From: Lentimonas sp965546855
Lineage (GTDB): Bacteria; Verrucomicrobiota; Verrucomicrobiia; Opitutales; Coraliomargaritaceae
Direction of reading: 5' to 3'
NCBI GenBank assembly: GCA_965546855.1
Contig: CBEUWO010000001.1
Span: forward strand, 22,234-86,233
DNA length: 64,000 bases
The notes beneath the pieces were generated by a model. It was not told where the DNA came from, ran no database searches, and saw only the letters and a program-made list of their open reading frames with translations. Positions 1 to 7,048 of the stretch are shown piece after piece; position 1 is the first letter of the stretch, and every line of letters begins with the position of its first letter. The position numbers and the translations under genes are program-made.

Positions 1-788
1 CTGGCGAGTAGCAGGATTTCAAAGCCGATGAGCACGAGTGCGAATATCGCGGCCCAGCTGGTGATTCGCCAAAGCAATGCGCCGAAGCGACGGGCGCTAC
101 GCTCGGTCACTTTGAAGTCTGCGCTACGCACATCAGTTTGCCATAGTTGCTTTTCAGTCGGAGCCAGTGTCGTCCACGAGCCGTATTCAAGATCGCTACG
201 CGAATCGTCGATTGATTTGTGATTAAAAGTAGGCAGCCCCTGTTCGCTCAGTTCGACCGCGTCGGTGCGTATTCTGAGAGTGTGTGCGGTTTTGGGTATA
301 TCGGACGAGTTCGCCTTTAGTTGCTTGAGCGCTTGGTCTGCGTCGATATCAGTCAATTGCTCAACCAGAGCGACATGGGGAATACTCGTGCCTTTTTCAA
401 ACAGTAGCAAGCTGAGGTTGTTCGCTGATTCCAGCGCGATCAGTGTTTCCTCTGGGAAACATGCGCCTGAGAGTGTGGCGAAATCCGGTAACACCCATGC
501 GTAGGCCTGCAGTTCGGTGTAGCCGGCATTTTTTAGGCGGTCGCGGTGCGTGGCATAGACGAGGATTGAGGGGGCATCTTCGTTGTAGAGATAGCCCCAA
601 TTCAATTGGTCGATGGGGAAGGGCGCGATGGATTCGAGGCTTAATTCGACAAAATCCGCAATCTCGGTCGCTTCTAGATCAATCGGCACTTCGATGGATT
701 CGACGAAAAACAGGTGTCCGGGTAAGACCAGCACTTGCTCTGCCAGAGCAGTTTCAGTGGGGGGCGATGGTGTGCTGGTGTCTTTCAC
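1..788 (-). CDS. GspL-like type II secretion assembly protein (3' part lies outside the window)
   Basis: The reverse strand is open from a GTG at 788 to the window edge, giving about 262 residues of a longer protein. The first ~240 residues are soluble and acidic. They are followed, at the window edge, by a hydrophobic helix preceded by arginines (ITSWAAIFALVLIGFEILLL). A cytoplasmic N-terminal half followed by one membrane helix, placed directly after gspG-H-I-J-K, is the layout of GspL, the inner-membrane protein that links the pseudopilus platform to the ATPase. There is no good ribosome site before 788. An in-frame GTG at 824, preceded by GAAGAA and overlapping gspK, is an alternative start. 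The GspL call rests on context and topology, not on a clear motif. Confidence 0.6.
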   Translation of the reverse strand, partial: MKDTSTPSPPTETALAEQVLVLPGHLFFVESIEVPIDLEATEIADFVELSLESIAPFPIDQLNWGYLYNEDAPSILVYATHRDRLKNAGYTELQAYAWVLPDFATLSGACFPEETLIALESANNLSLLLFEKGTSIPHVALVEQLTDIDADQALKQLKANSSDIPKTAHTLRIRTDAVELSEQGLPTFNHKSIDDSRSDLEYGSWTTLAPTEKQLWQTDVRSADFKVTERSARRFGALLWRITSWAAIFALVLIGFEILLLA

Positions 789-810
789 GGCGGCTAAATG
801 TCTATATGGC

Positions 811-1941
811 TTAGAAGGAAGCACTTTCTTCGCCAATGTCCATAGCTGAATAACGGGCAGATACGGTTTCTGGCCCGCCTTGAGTGTATTCGCTCAGTTG
901 TAGGATCTTAAAGGGGAACCGAATGGCGTCTTGCTCTTCGACTGATCCAGTCTTTGGCGCGTCCTCGGAGGAGCTGCCTGGTGCTGAGCCTGATGCAGCT
1001 GAACCAGACTTTGAATCGTCACTGACATTTGGTTCGACCAGCGCGCTGATGGTAAATGGCACATCGCCTCGCTTGAGATTAACGGTAACGCGCAGTAGAG
1101 TGATCTCGACGCCACTGGTTTCAGATGCACCCTCTGGCGTATTCTTCAAATACGACTCTTCGAGTCCGTCAAATAGGTAGTCATCCTGCCAACCATCTTG
1201 TAGGGCCAAGAGCTTCAAAACCTCTGCGGGTGCTGCGTTGAGATTGACCGCTCCGGTGTTGATGACCGACACCAAGCCGGAGAGCTGCATGAAGCGTTCG
1301 TTTGGATGGCCGTCTTGATCGAAGAATTCATCCTCCCAGACCTTGAGTAGTCGTAATTCCTCCAACGATTGGAGCGGTGCGTTGGCCGCGCGATACGGCG
1401 GGTTGTTGCGGAGATAGTCATCCGATTCGGCGCCGTTCAGGCGTTGCTTGTCGTCCTCGTCGATCCAGTCACTCAAAGTGCTGCTGAGCTCGCGGGTCGT
1501 GCCGAAATCGAAATCCAATTGTTGTTCGAGGAGTTTATTGAGCAGCTCTTCGGGCATCGTATTGAGTGCGAGTTTGCCACCTTCGTCGCGAATGCTGATG
1601 CTGACCTCCCATCCGTGCGGGATGCTGATGCCCGCGTATGTGATCGGGTCATTCCAGCCTTGTTCGCCAGCGTAGAGCTTGCCGTCGTCAATCAGTGCGA
1701 CTTCTTGGATGGTCGCTAAGGCGACTTCGAGCATGCCATAGGCAAAGGAGCGCACGTCTGAGGGCTCGTTGAAAATTGCGCGATATTCGAGGTCCTTGAC
1801 CGCTTCGTTCATGAAGCGTGTGACCATGAATGTAATGACCAATATGATGGCAAGCACAGCGACCAACACACTGCCACGCTGCCGCTCGACATGTGCAGTC
1901 AGTCTCCTGTATTGCGGTGGAATGGTGATTTTTTTGGCCAT
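811..1941 (-). CDS. gspK: Type II secretion minor pseudopilin GspK
   Basis: The 376-residue protein has a basic leader ending at Gly23, followed by a long hydrophobic helix (SVLVAVLAIILVITFMVTRF). As in other GspK proteins, the usual Glu5 of the mature pilin is absent. The family's helix-hairpin region is visible: SDWIDEDD at 157-164 and VNLNAAPAEVL at 232-242. GspK caps the pseudopilus tip together with GspI and GspJ, after processing by prepilin peptidase at the inner membrane. The gene follows gspJ with a 1-bp gap and is the fifth gene of a tight pseudopilin operon. The C-terminal ~80 residues are Ser/Gly-rich and specific to this lineage. Confidence 0.85.
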   Translation of the reverse strand: MAKKITIPPQYRRLTAHVERQRGSVLVAVLAIILVITFMVTRFMNEAVKDLEYRAIFNEPSDVRSFAYGMLEVALATIQEVALIDDGKLYAGEQGWNDPITYAGISIPHGWEVSISIRDEGGKLALNTMPEELLNKLLEQQLDFDFGTTRELSSTLSDWIDEDDKQRLNGAESDDYLRNNPPYRAANAPLQSLEELRLLKVWEDEFFDQDGHPNERFMQLSGLVSVINTGAVNLNAAPAEVLKLLALQDGWQDDYLFDGLEESYLKNTPEGASETSGVEITLLRVTVNLKRGDVPFTISALVEPNVSDDSKSGSAASGSAPGSSSEDAPKTGSVEEQDAIRFPFKILQLSEYTQGGPETVSARYSAMDIGEESASF

Positions 1942-1942
1942 G

Positions 1943-2686
1943 CTAGTATATCAATGCGCTCTTGGATGGCACGGGAATCATCAATGTGCGCTTCTGTGTG
2001 TCACCCTCATACTCGAATATGAGTATCAGAAAGCGGGGGAGCAAATATTGGTCATCACCGTCGCCTTCCATCGGTTCATCTGTTGTCTCCCATTTTTCGA
2101 AGCTTTCGTCCCAATAAATGTATTGGATCTTCGTCACCAACGAACTGATCACCGTGCGACGCAGGTCGTTGATGTGCTCAGTCTCTTCTTGCAAAATAGA
2201 ATACCACAGTAAGCTGAGGCCTTCCGTGCGGTCGAAATAAAGAAAGGCATCGATGCCCAGTAGCGGGGCATTTTCGAGGCCGACGAGTAGCGGAGGCGCT
2301 TCGGTGAGCTGGAAATTTAGCAATGGCTCTTTGTTGTCTGAATATCCCGGTGGCCGCGCCCATCCGACTGGCTCGTCTGCGGCGCGAACCAATCCGCCGC
2401 CATTAGTCGATGAGCTGCCGTCCCCGGCTGCGATCTCGCCACCTGCGTTTATAAAGGTGGCATTGAGGAATTCGGTGACGCCATCGACGTGATCAACAAA
2501 GAAATGGCGTTCCGACCGTTCCGACCAAATACTACTGATGGAGACGAGTAAAGAAACGGCGGCTGCGAGCAAGAAGCCAGCCACCGCAATCGCGAGAATC
2601 ACTTCGAGCAAGCTCATGCCTGACCTAGATGACTGATGGCTGATCGCTGATGGCTGATCGCTGACGGCTGATGGTTGGTGGCGCAT
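1943..2686 (-). CDS. gspJ: Type II secretion minor pseudopilin GspJ with a repeat-encoded leader
   Basis: The protein has 247 residues. A prepilin cleavage site, RSG|MSLLEV, follows a 23-residue leader, and Glu5 of the mature protein is present; a hydrophobic helix (ILAIAVAGFLLAAAVSLLV) comes next. The remainder is the globular GspJ-like part of the minor pseudopilin, which joins GspI and GspK at the tip. The start ATG overlaps the gspI stop (TAATG). The leader is odd: nearly all of it is encoded by tandem 14-bp units at 2634-2674, giving a PSAVSDQPSAISHQ-like peptide. The internal Met at residue 24 cannot be the start, because the cleavage glycine would then be lost. Confidence 0.85.
   Translation of the reverse strand: MRHQPSAVSDQPSAISHQSSRSGMSLLEVILAIAVAGFLLAAAVSLLVSISSIWSERSERHFFVDHVDGVTEFLNATFINAGGEIAAGDGSSSTNGGGLVRAADEPVGWARPPGYSDNKEPLLNFQLTEAPPLLVGLENAPLLGIDAFLYFDRTEGLSLLWYSILQEETEHINDLRRTVISSLVTKIQYIYWDESFEKWETTDEPMEGDGDDQYLLPRFLILIFEYEGDTQKRTLMIPVPSKSALIY
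2634..2674. repeat. Tandem 14-bp repeat TGATGGCTGATCGC
   Basis: Two perfect copies and a third, degenerate one (TGACGGCTGATGG) lie head to tail. They are inside the 5' end of gspJ and are translated as its leader peptide. The unit shares the core GGCTGA with the 14-bp repeat upstream of the DAHP synthase gene. Confidence 0.9.
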
Positions 2687-3150
2687 TAGAATCGGTCGAA
2701 GTCGCGTGAGCTTTGAAGGGCGTCTTTTTTATCCTGCAACAGGGTGGAGCGTTCGTCGGATTTGGACCATGTCGGGCGTAATAGGTAGAGCGACTCGGTA
2801 TGAGTTGCTTCTTGCTGCTCTTGTGGCTCGCTAAATTCGATCCTTAGCTGCACCTGAAATAGATCGACCACGTTGGTCGGCTCGATCGCTGCTTGCCAAT
2901 TAGCCGTGCCGTTGTTGAGTGTTTGGTAGCGGTCGCCTTCTTCGGCATCATTCAGATTCGGCTCTAATAGTAGCTGCATGCGCACTGCACGGATATCTGC
3001 GTGGCGCAGGTCATTGCTTTGCCCATGTTCGCGTGCGAGCAGGGCGTTGACAAATGAAGCGGTCAATACAACTGAGGCCATCGCAAATAGCGCCAGTGCG
3101 ACGACCACTTCGATCAGCGAAAAACCAGAAACTGTGCGGCATTGGCTCAT
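2686..3150 (-). CDS. gspI: Type II secretion minor pseudopilin GspI
   Basis: The 154-residue protein has a very short leader (MSQCRTVSG) ending at Gly9, then FSLIEVVVALALFAMASVV with Glu14 as Glu5 of the mature pilin. This is a textbook type IV-like prepilin signal. The size, and the position between gspH and gspJ, fit GspI, the central member of the pseudopilus tip trimer. The start overlaps the gspH stop by 4 bp (ATGA), which points to translational coupling. Confidence 0.85.
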   Translation of the reverse strand: MSQCRTVSGFSLIEVVVALALFAMASVVLTASFVNALLAREHGQSNDLRHADIRAVRMQLLLEPNLNDAEEGDRYQTLNNGTANWQAAIEPTNVVDLFQVQLRIEFSEPQEQQEATHTESLYLLRPTWSKSDERSTLLQDKKDALQSSRDFDRF

Positions 3151-3680
3151 TTGCGGGTGATTAACAGGCTGGAGAAGGGGTCGAAGATTAAGCGCGTCGG
3201 CGTGCCGTTACCGCTATCGATATCCACTACGAATGGGCTGGAGCTGCGATCCGGTGCAAATCTGACTGCATTGGTTTCAAGTTTGGTGCGACTGGCGTCG
3301 TTGGCGGGCGCTAGGCCTTCAGCGGCAGGCACTAGGTAAAACAGAATCTCAGCTGGGCCGCTTTGATTGAAATTTTCGTTCAGCTTAAAGGTTTCGCCGA
3401 CGCTCTCTGCGTTCGAAATCGACAGGCTGCCACTCTTTTTATCAAACCTGAGTTCGGTGATGGTGCGCTCACTGGCAGCCACAAATCGCGCTTCGCGCAC
3501 CGCTGCTTGCAAGATTTCTTCGCTGGTTTGCGAGTCACCCCGATCTGCGAGCGAGGCAAAGTTGGTAATCACCACCGCTGCTGCAAAGGCCATCAGTCCG
3601 AGGACGAGGACGATCTCGATCAGCGTAAAGCCCGAGGTGTCGGGTACTTGGCTGGTATGCTTACCAGTTGCCAATGTCAT
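3147..3680 (-). CDS. gspH: Type II secretion pseudopilin GspH
   Basis: From the chosen ATG the protein has 177 residues, with a 17-residue leader ending in TSG and then FTLIEIVLVLGLMAFAAAVV. The rest is a small globular domain typical of GspH/FimT pseudopilins (EILQAAVREARFVAASERT and a beta-rich tail). In-frame ATGs at 3698 and 3719 would only lengthen the leader and deepen the overlap with gspG. The start at 3680 gives a leader of usual size and a 20-bp overlap. GspH is thought to join the GspG shaft to the tip complex. Confidence 0.8.
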   Translation of the reverse strand: MTLATGKHTSQVPDTSGFTLIEIVLVLGLMAFAAAVVITNFASLADRGDSQTSEEILQAAVREARFVAASERTITELRFDKKSGSLSISNAESVGETFKLNENFNQSGPAEILFYLVPAAEGLAPANDASRTKLETNAVRFAPDRSSSPFVVDIDSGNGTPTRLIFDPFSSLLITRK

Positions 3681-4110
3681 CGGCGCTTTCGGTGCCATCT
3701 GGACCGAGCGACCATGCATCGTAGCCGCGGGCTCCGTTGATGTTCTTAGTCCCCGGGTAGCGGTATTGGTAAGGGTTATCCCAAGGGTCGAGCGGTAATT
3801 CTTTCAGGTATGCACCTTTCCACTTCGCCTCTTTGCCAGAAGGAGCCTTCGTTAGTGCTGCTAGGCCTTGCTCGGTGGAAGGGTAGTTGCCTACATCGAG
3901 TCGGTAGGGCACCAGCGCTGTATCAAGTGTCTGATTTACAAATAGGCTGGCGACTTTTTCTTGCTGACCACTGAAAATACCACCTAAATTACCAATCGCG
4001 ACCGTTGCAAGCACTGCGATCAGTGCAATTACAATGAGGATTTCGATTAAACTGAAGCCGCTGTTGCGCTTAAGCTGACGTTTTGAAATAAGAGACGGTG
4101 ATGATTTCAT
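3661..4110 (-). CDS. gspG: Type II secretion major pseudopilin GspG
   Basis: Counted from the ATG at 4110, the 149-residue protein has an 18-residue basic leader ending in NSG, then FSLIEILIVIALIAVLATVA. Its C-terminal domain carries the GspG hallmarks: NYPSTEQGLAAL, DPWDNPYQY and a WSLGPDG stretch that resembles the calcium-binding loop. GspG is the main pseudopilus subunit. An ATG at 4227 is also in frame, but it lies inside the upstream regulator gene and would give an implausibly long leader. This is the first gene of the gspGHIJKL run. gspC, D, E and F are not in the window. Confidence 0.9.
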   Translation of the reverse strand: MKSSPSLISKRQLKRNSGFSLIEILIVIALIAVLATVAIGNLGGIFSGQQEKVASLFVNQTLDTALVPYRLDVGNYPSTEQGLAALTKAPSGKEAKWKGAYLKELPLDPWDNPYQYRYPGTKNINGARGYDAWSLGPDGTESADDIGNW

Positions 4111-4163
4111 AAGAAAATACAGTGAAGAGAGTGTAGTAATGATGGCTTTGGAGATGTTCCTGA

Positions 4164-4655
4164 TTATGTATTCGGGACGGCAGAGGCTGTGCCGATTGTA
4201 CGAGCATCGCGTGCGTTTGTGCGGCACTGGTTCTCTTCTTCGCGGATACGAACAACTTCGTCGTAGATTTCGGGACTAAAGAACTGTTTGTCGTGTTGCA
4301 CTGCGTGGAGCGCCTTTGTGAGCTCTTCCAAGCCAGAAATCTTGTTGATCAATCCGTCGGCATTGCCGCGCACTGCGATCTTTATAGTCTGTGGGGATAT
4401 CTCCCCTGTAAATACTAAGATCTTTATGTTCGGGTACTTACGCTTTAAGAGGTGCAGGATTTCGAGGCCATTTACCTCTGGGAGTTGGATGTCGACGATG
4501 ACGAGATCGGGAGAGAGTTGGAGGCATTGTTCGACGCCTTCGCCGCCGTTGCCGGTCATGCCGAGCAGTTCTAAGTCGGGAAAACTTGCGGCAAAGAAGA
4601 TCGAGAGCAGATCCCGAAGGATTTCCTGATCTTCAATGATATAGACAGTTTTCAT
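4164..4655 (-). CDS. Receiver-only (NarL-type) response regulator
   Basis: The 163-residue protein starts with a complete receiver domain: acidic pair E8/D9, phosphoacceptor D55 in VIVDIQLPEVNG, T83 in LVFTGE and K105 in LINKISG. The sequence resembles the receivers of NarL/FixJ regulators, but it stops after a ~40-residue tail and has no helix-turn-helix. It may therefore act by protein contact, like other stand-alone receivers. No kinase gene lies nearby. It precedes gspG by 53 bp on the same strand, so it could be co-transcribed with the pseudopilin genes; a link with secretion is only suggested by position. Confidence 0.8.
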   Translation of the reverse strand: MKTVYIIEDQEILRDLLSIFFAASFPDLELLGMTGNGGEGVEQCLQLSPDLVIVDIQLPEVNGLEILHLLKRKYPNIKILVFTGEISPQTIKIAVRGNADGLINKISGLEELTKALHAVQHDKQFFSPEIYDEVVRIREEENQCRTNARDARTIGTASAVPNT

Positions 4656-4907
4656 GTGTTACGGATAAGATTTTGATGTTTCACAATTAAGTTGTCGAGG
4701 GGCATGGCTGTCGAGGGGTTTTTCGGATAAAGATAACGATTGGCTGTAATTATCAGAGGGGCGCGCACTGGCGTCGAATCCTCGAGATCCTGCTATCAAA
4801 ACGCTTTAGATCGGGAAAGGCGCGGCTTGAATGGTATTCACTGCTTGCGACCAAGAAGAGGACACTTCAAGTTGCTTTAGTTGTCATCTCTTCACATTAT
4901 TCGTATT

Positions 4908-5876
4908 ATGAAACAAGGAACCGTCATCCCAGCTCCAAGAGCACTCGAAGTCGTCGACCGTCTGCGTCAAAATATTGAACGTACCATCAAAGGAAAGACC
5001 GATGCGGTCGATAAGGTAATTATTACTTTATTAGCGGGGGGGCATATTTTGATCGAAGATTTACCAGGCCTCGGTAAGACCACACTGGCGTATTGTTTGG
5101 CGCGTTCGCTCGACTGCTCCTTTTCGCGCATACAGTTTACCAGTGATATGCTGCCTTCGGATATTATCGGAGTGTCGATCTACGATGAGAAGGAGCGCGA
5201 GTTCACGTTTAAACGCGGTCCGATCTTTGCAAATATTGTGCTCGCTGATGAAATCAACCGAACCACGCCTAAGACACAATCTAGTCTGCTCGAGGTGATG
5301 GGACGCGGCAAACTCTCAGTGGATGGGCAAACATACACAGTGCCGCCGCCGTTCATGGTGATCGCCACTCAGAATCCTGTCGACTACGAGGGTACGTTCC
5401 CGTTGCCCGAAAGCCAGATGGACCGCTTCTTGATGCGTATCAATATTGGGTATCCAGAACGTAAATACGAATTGGAGATCTTAAAACATGGCAAGTTGCA
5501 CTATGATCATCTAGAGGCGGACGCGGTGGTGTCTCGCACGGAGGTCGGTGAGTTGCAGTCTTATGTGCGTGAAGTGTTTATCGAAGATACCGTGTATGAT
5601 TATATCGTGGAGATTGTGCATGCTACGCGCGAAGAGCGCTCGTTTCGCTCTGGAGTCAGTCCGCGTGGCACGCTTTCATTAAAAATCGCGGCGCAAGCCA
5701 AGGCCTTATCGCAGGGGCGTGGCTTCGTATTACCAAGCGATGTGCAGCAACTCGTTGTTCCGGTCTTTAGCCATCGACTTGCGTTAGCCAAGCCGATGTC
5801 GGACCCGATCGAAGAGCGACGCTCGATCGAGGGACTGCTGATTGAGCTATTGGAGGCTACGCCAGAACCTGCTTGA
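4908..5876 (+). CDS. MoxR-family AAA+ ATPase
   Basis: The 322-residue protein has a Walker A motif GLGKTT at about 54-59, a Walker B LADEINR at about 112-118, a sensor ATQNP, and the family signature PLPESQMDRFLMRI. This is the complete MoxR fold (AAA_3 plus lid). MoxR ATPases act as chaperones that mature or activate partners, often von Willebrand A proteins. Here the partners are probably the next two genes, a DUF58 protein and a transglutaminase, in a standard three-gene order. An in-frame TTG at 4881 exists; ATG 4908 was preferred because it starts at the usual N-terminus. Confidence 0.9.
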   Translation: MKQGTVIPAPRALEVVDRLRQNIERTIKGKTDAVDKVIITLLAGGHILIEDLPGLGKTTLAYCLARSLDCSFSRIQFTSDMLPSDIIGVSIYDEKEREFTFKRGPIFANIVLADEINRTTPKTQSSLLEVMGRGKLSVDGQTYTVPPPFMVIATQNPVDYEGTFPLPESQMDRFLMRINIGYPERKYELEILKHGKLHYDHLEADAVVSRTEVGELQSYVREVFIEDTVYDYIVEIVHATREERSFRSGVSPRGTLSLKIAAQAKALSQGRGFVLPSDVQQLVVPVFSHRLALAKPMSDPIEERRSIEGLLIELLEATPEPA

Positions 5877-5896
5877 TCGACCTATTGCTTCGATAG

Positions 5897-7048
5897 ATGG
5901 CACAAGCAAATGCAGAGCTGAGGAATTGGCACGACTGGACAGATCCAGACTTTTTTGCCACCAATCGTCAGCAAGAGAAACGTTTTGTGCCGTTGTTCCT
6001 CCGGCAGATCTTGCCTAGTCATATGCTGCAAACGCGGCTTACTTTGACTGGTTGGTGCTTGATCGTGGTGTCATTTGGTATCGGACTCGCGGCTTACAAT
6101 ACCGCGAGTAATATTTTGTTTCTGACGCTCTCATTGCTACTCAGCAGTTTGGTGTTGAGCGGTATATTGTCGTGGGTGAATTTTAGAAAGCTTCAGTGGG
6201 CGCTGCAGGCACCCTTACACCTAAAGGTCGGCGAAGTTGGTATGGCCGAAGTTGATTTAGCGAATGGCAAAACGCTATTTCCAGCGATGGCTATTTGTTT
6301 TCGAGTGAATTCGGAGATGACAAATGAGACGGAGCGACTCTATATGCAACAGGCGCTAGGTGCAGGTGAATCGTGTAAGTTGGAATGGACTTTCGTGCCG
6401 CAACAACGTGGGAGTTTTCAATTACGTCTATCGGGCGTGCAATCGCAGTTTCCTTTTGGTTTCTTGCAAAAGACGATTGGCAGTGATTCGGAGACTTCAG
6501 TGCTGGTCTGGCCTGCGCGAATTAATTATATTTTTCAAGCTAGTCCAGGGGGGCAGCGCATTGCTGCGGGAGTCTCACGCAAGCATGCGGGCCTTGGTAA
6601 TGATCTATTAAATATACGGCCGTATGTGCCCGGCGATCCGCCACGACTGGTGCATTGGAAAGCCACTGCTCGCACTCAGCGAGTGATGGTTCGGCAACTC
6701 GCGCAGGAGGGGGAGAGTGGTTATCATCTTCAACTCGACTCAGATGCATCACGCTGGAATAGTGTGCAGTTTGAGATTCTTTGCTCGCTCGTTTGTTCGT
6801 TAGCAGATGATCTTTTCCACCTCGGACGCTTGGAGTCTGTACGTGTCGATAATTTGGGCTCGATGCCAGTGCGCACCATTCATGAGTTACATGATTTTTT
6901 CGACCAATTGGCTCAGTTGGAGCGCAAGCCACGGAAGCAAGAGGCTCAACCGCACGTGCGATCCAATCGTTTAACTTTTAGACCATGCGAGGAGAGTGGA
7001 ATTGCGATTTATGTTGATGCGAATCAAGCAGGCCAGACTGACACTTGA
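5897..7048 (+). CDS. DUF58-domain membrane-anchored protein
   Basis: The 383-residue protein has two hydrophobic segments near residues 50-66 and 71-93. A beta-rich region follows, then the DUF58 signature RPYVPGDPPRLVHWKATAR around 240-258, with a degenerate vWA-like domain to the end. DUF58 proteins are routinely encoded beside MoxR ATPases and transglutaminase-like proteins, and are thought to act at the cell envelope; the exact reaction is unknown. The gene lies 20 bp after moxR and its 3' end overlaps the next gene, so the three are one operon. Confidence 0.85.
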   Translation: MAQANAELRNWHDWTDPDFFATNRQQEKRFVPLFLRQILPSHMLQTRLTLTGWCLIVVSFGIGLAAYNTASNILFLTLSLLLSSLVLSGILSWVNFRKLQWALQAPLHLKVGEVGMAEVDLANGKTLFPAMAICFRVNSEMTNETERLYMQQALGAGESCKLEWTFVPQQRGSFQLRLSGVQSQFPFGFLQKTIGSDSETSVLVWPARINYIFQASPGGQRIAAGVSRKHAGLGNDLLNIRPYVPGDPPRLVHWKATARTQRVMVRQLAQEGESGYHLQLDSDASRWNSVQFEILCSLVCSLADDLFHLGRLESVRVDNLGSMPVRTIHELHDFFDQLAQLERKPRKQEAQPHVRSNRLTFRPCEESGIAIYVDANQAGQTDT

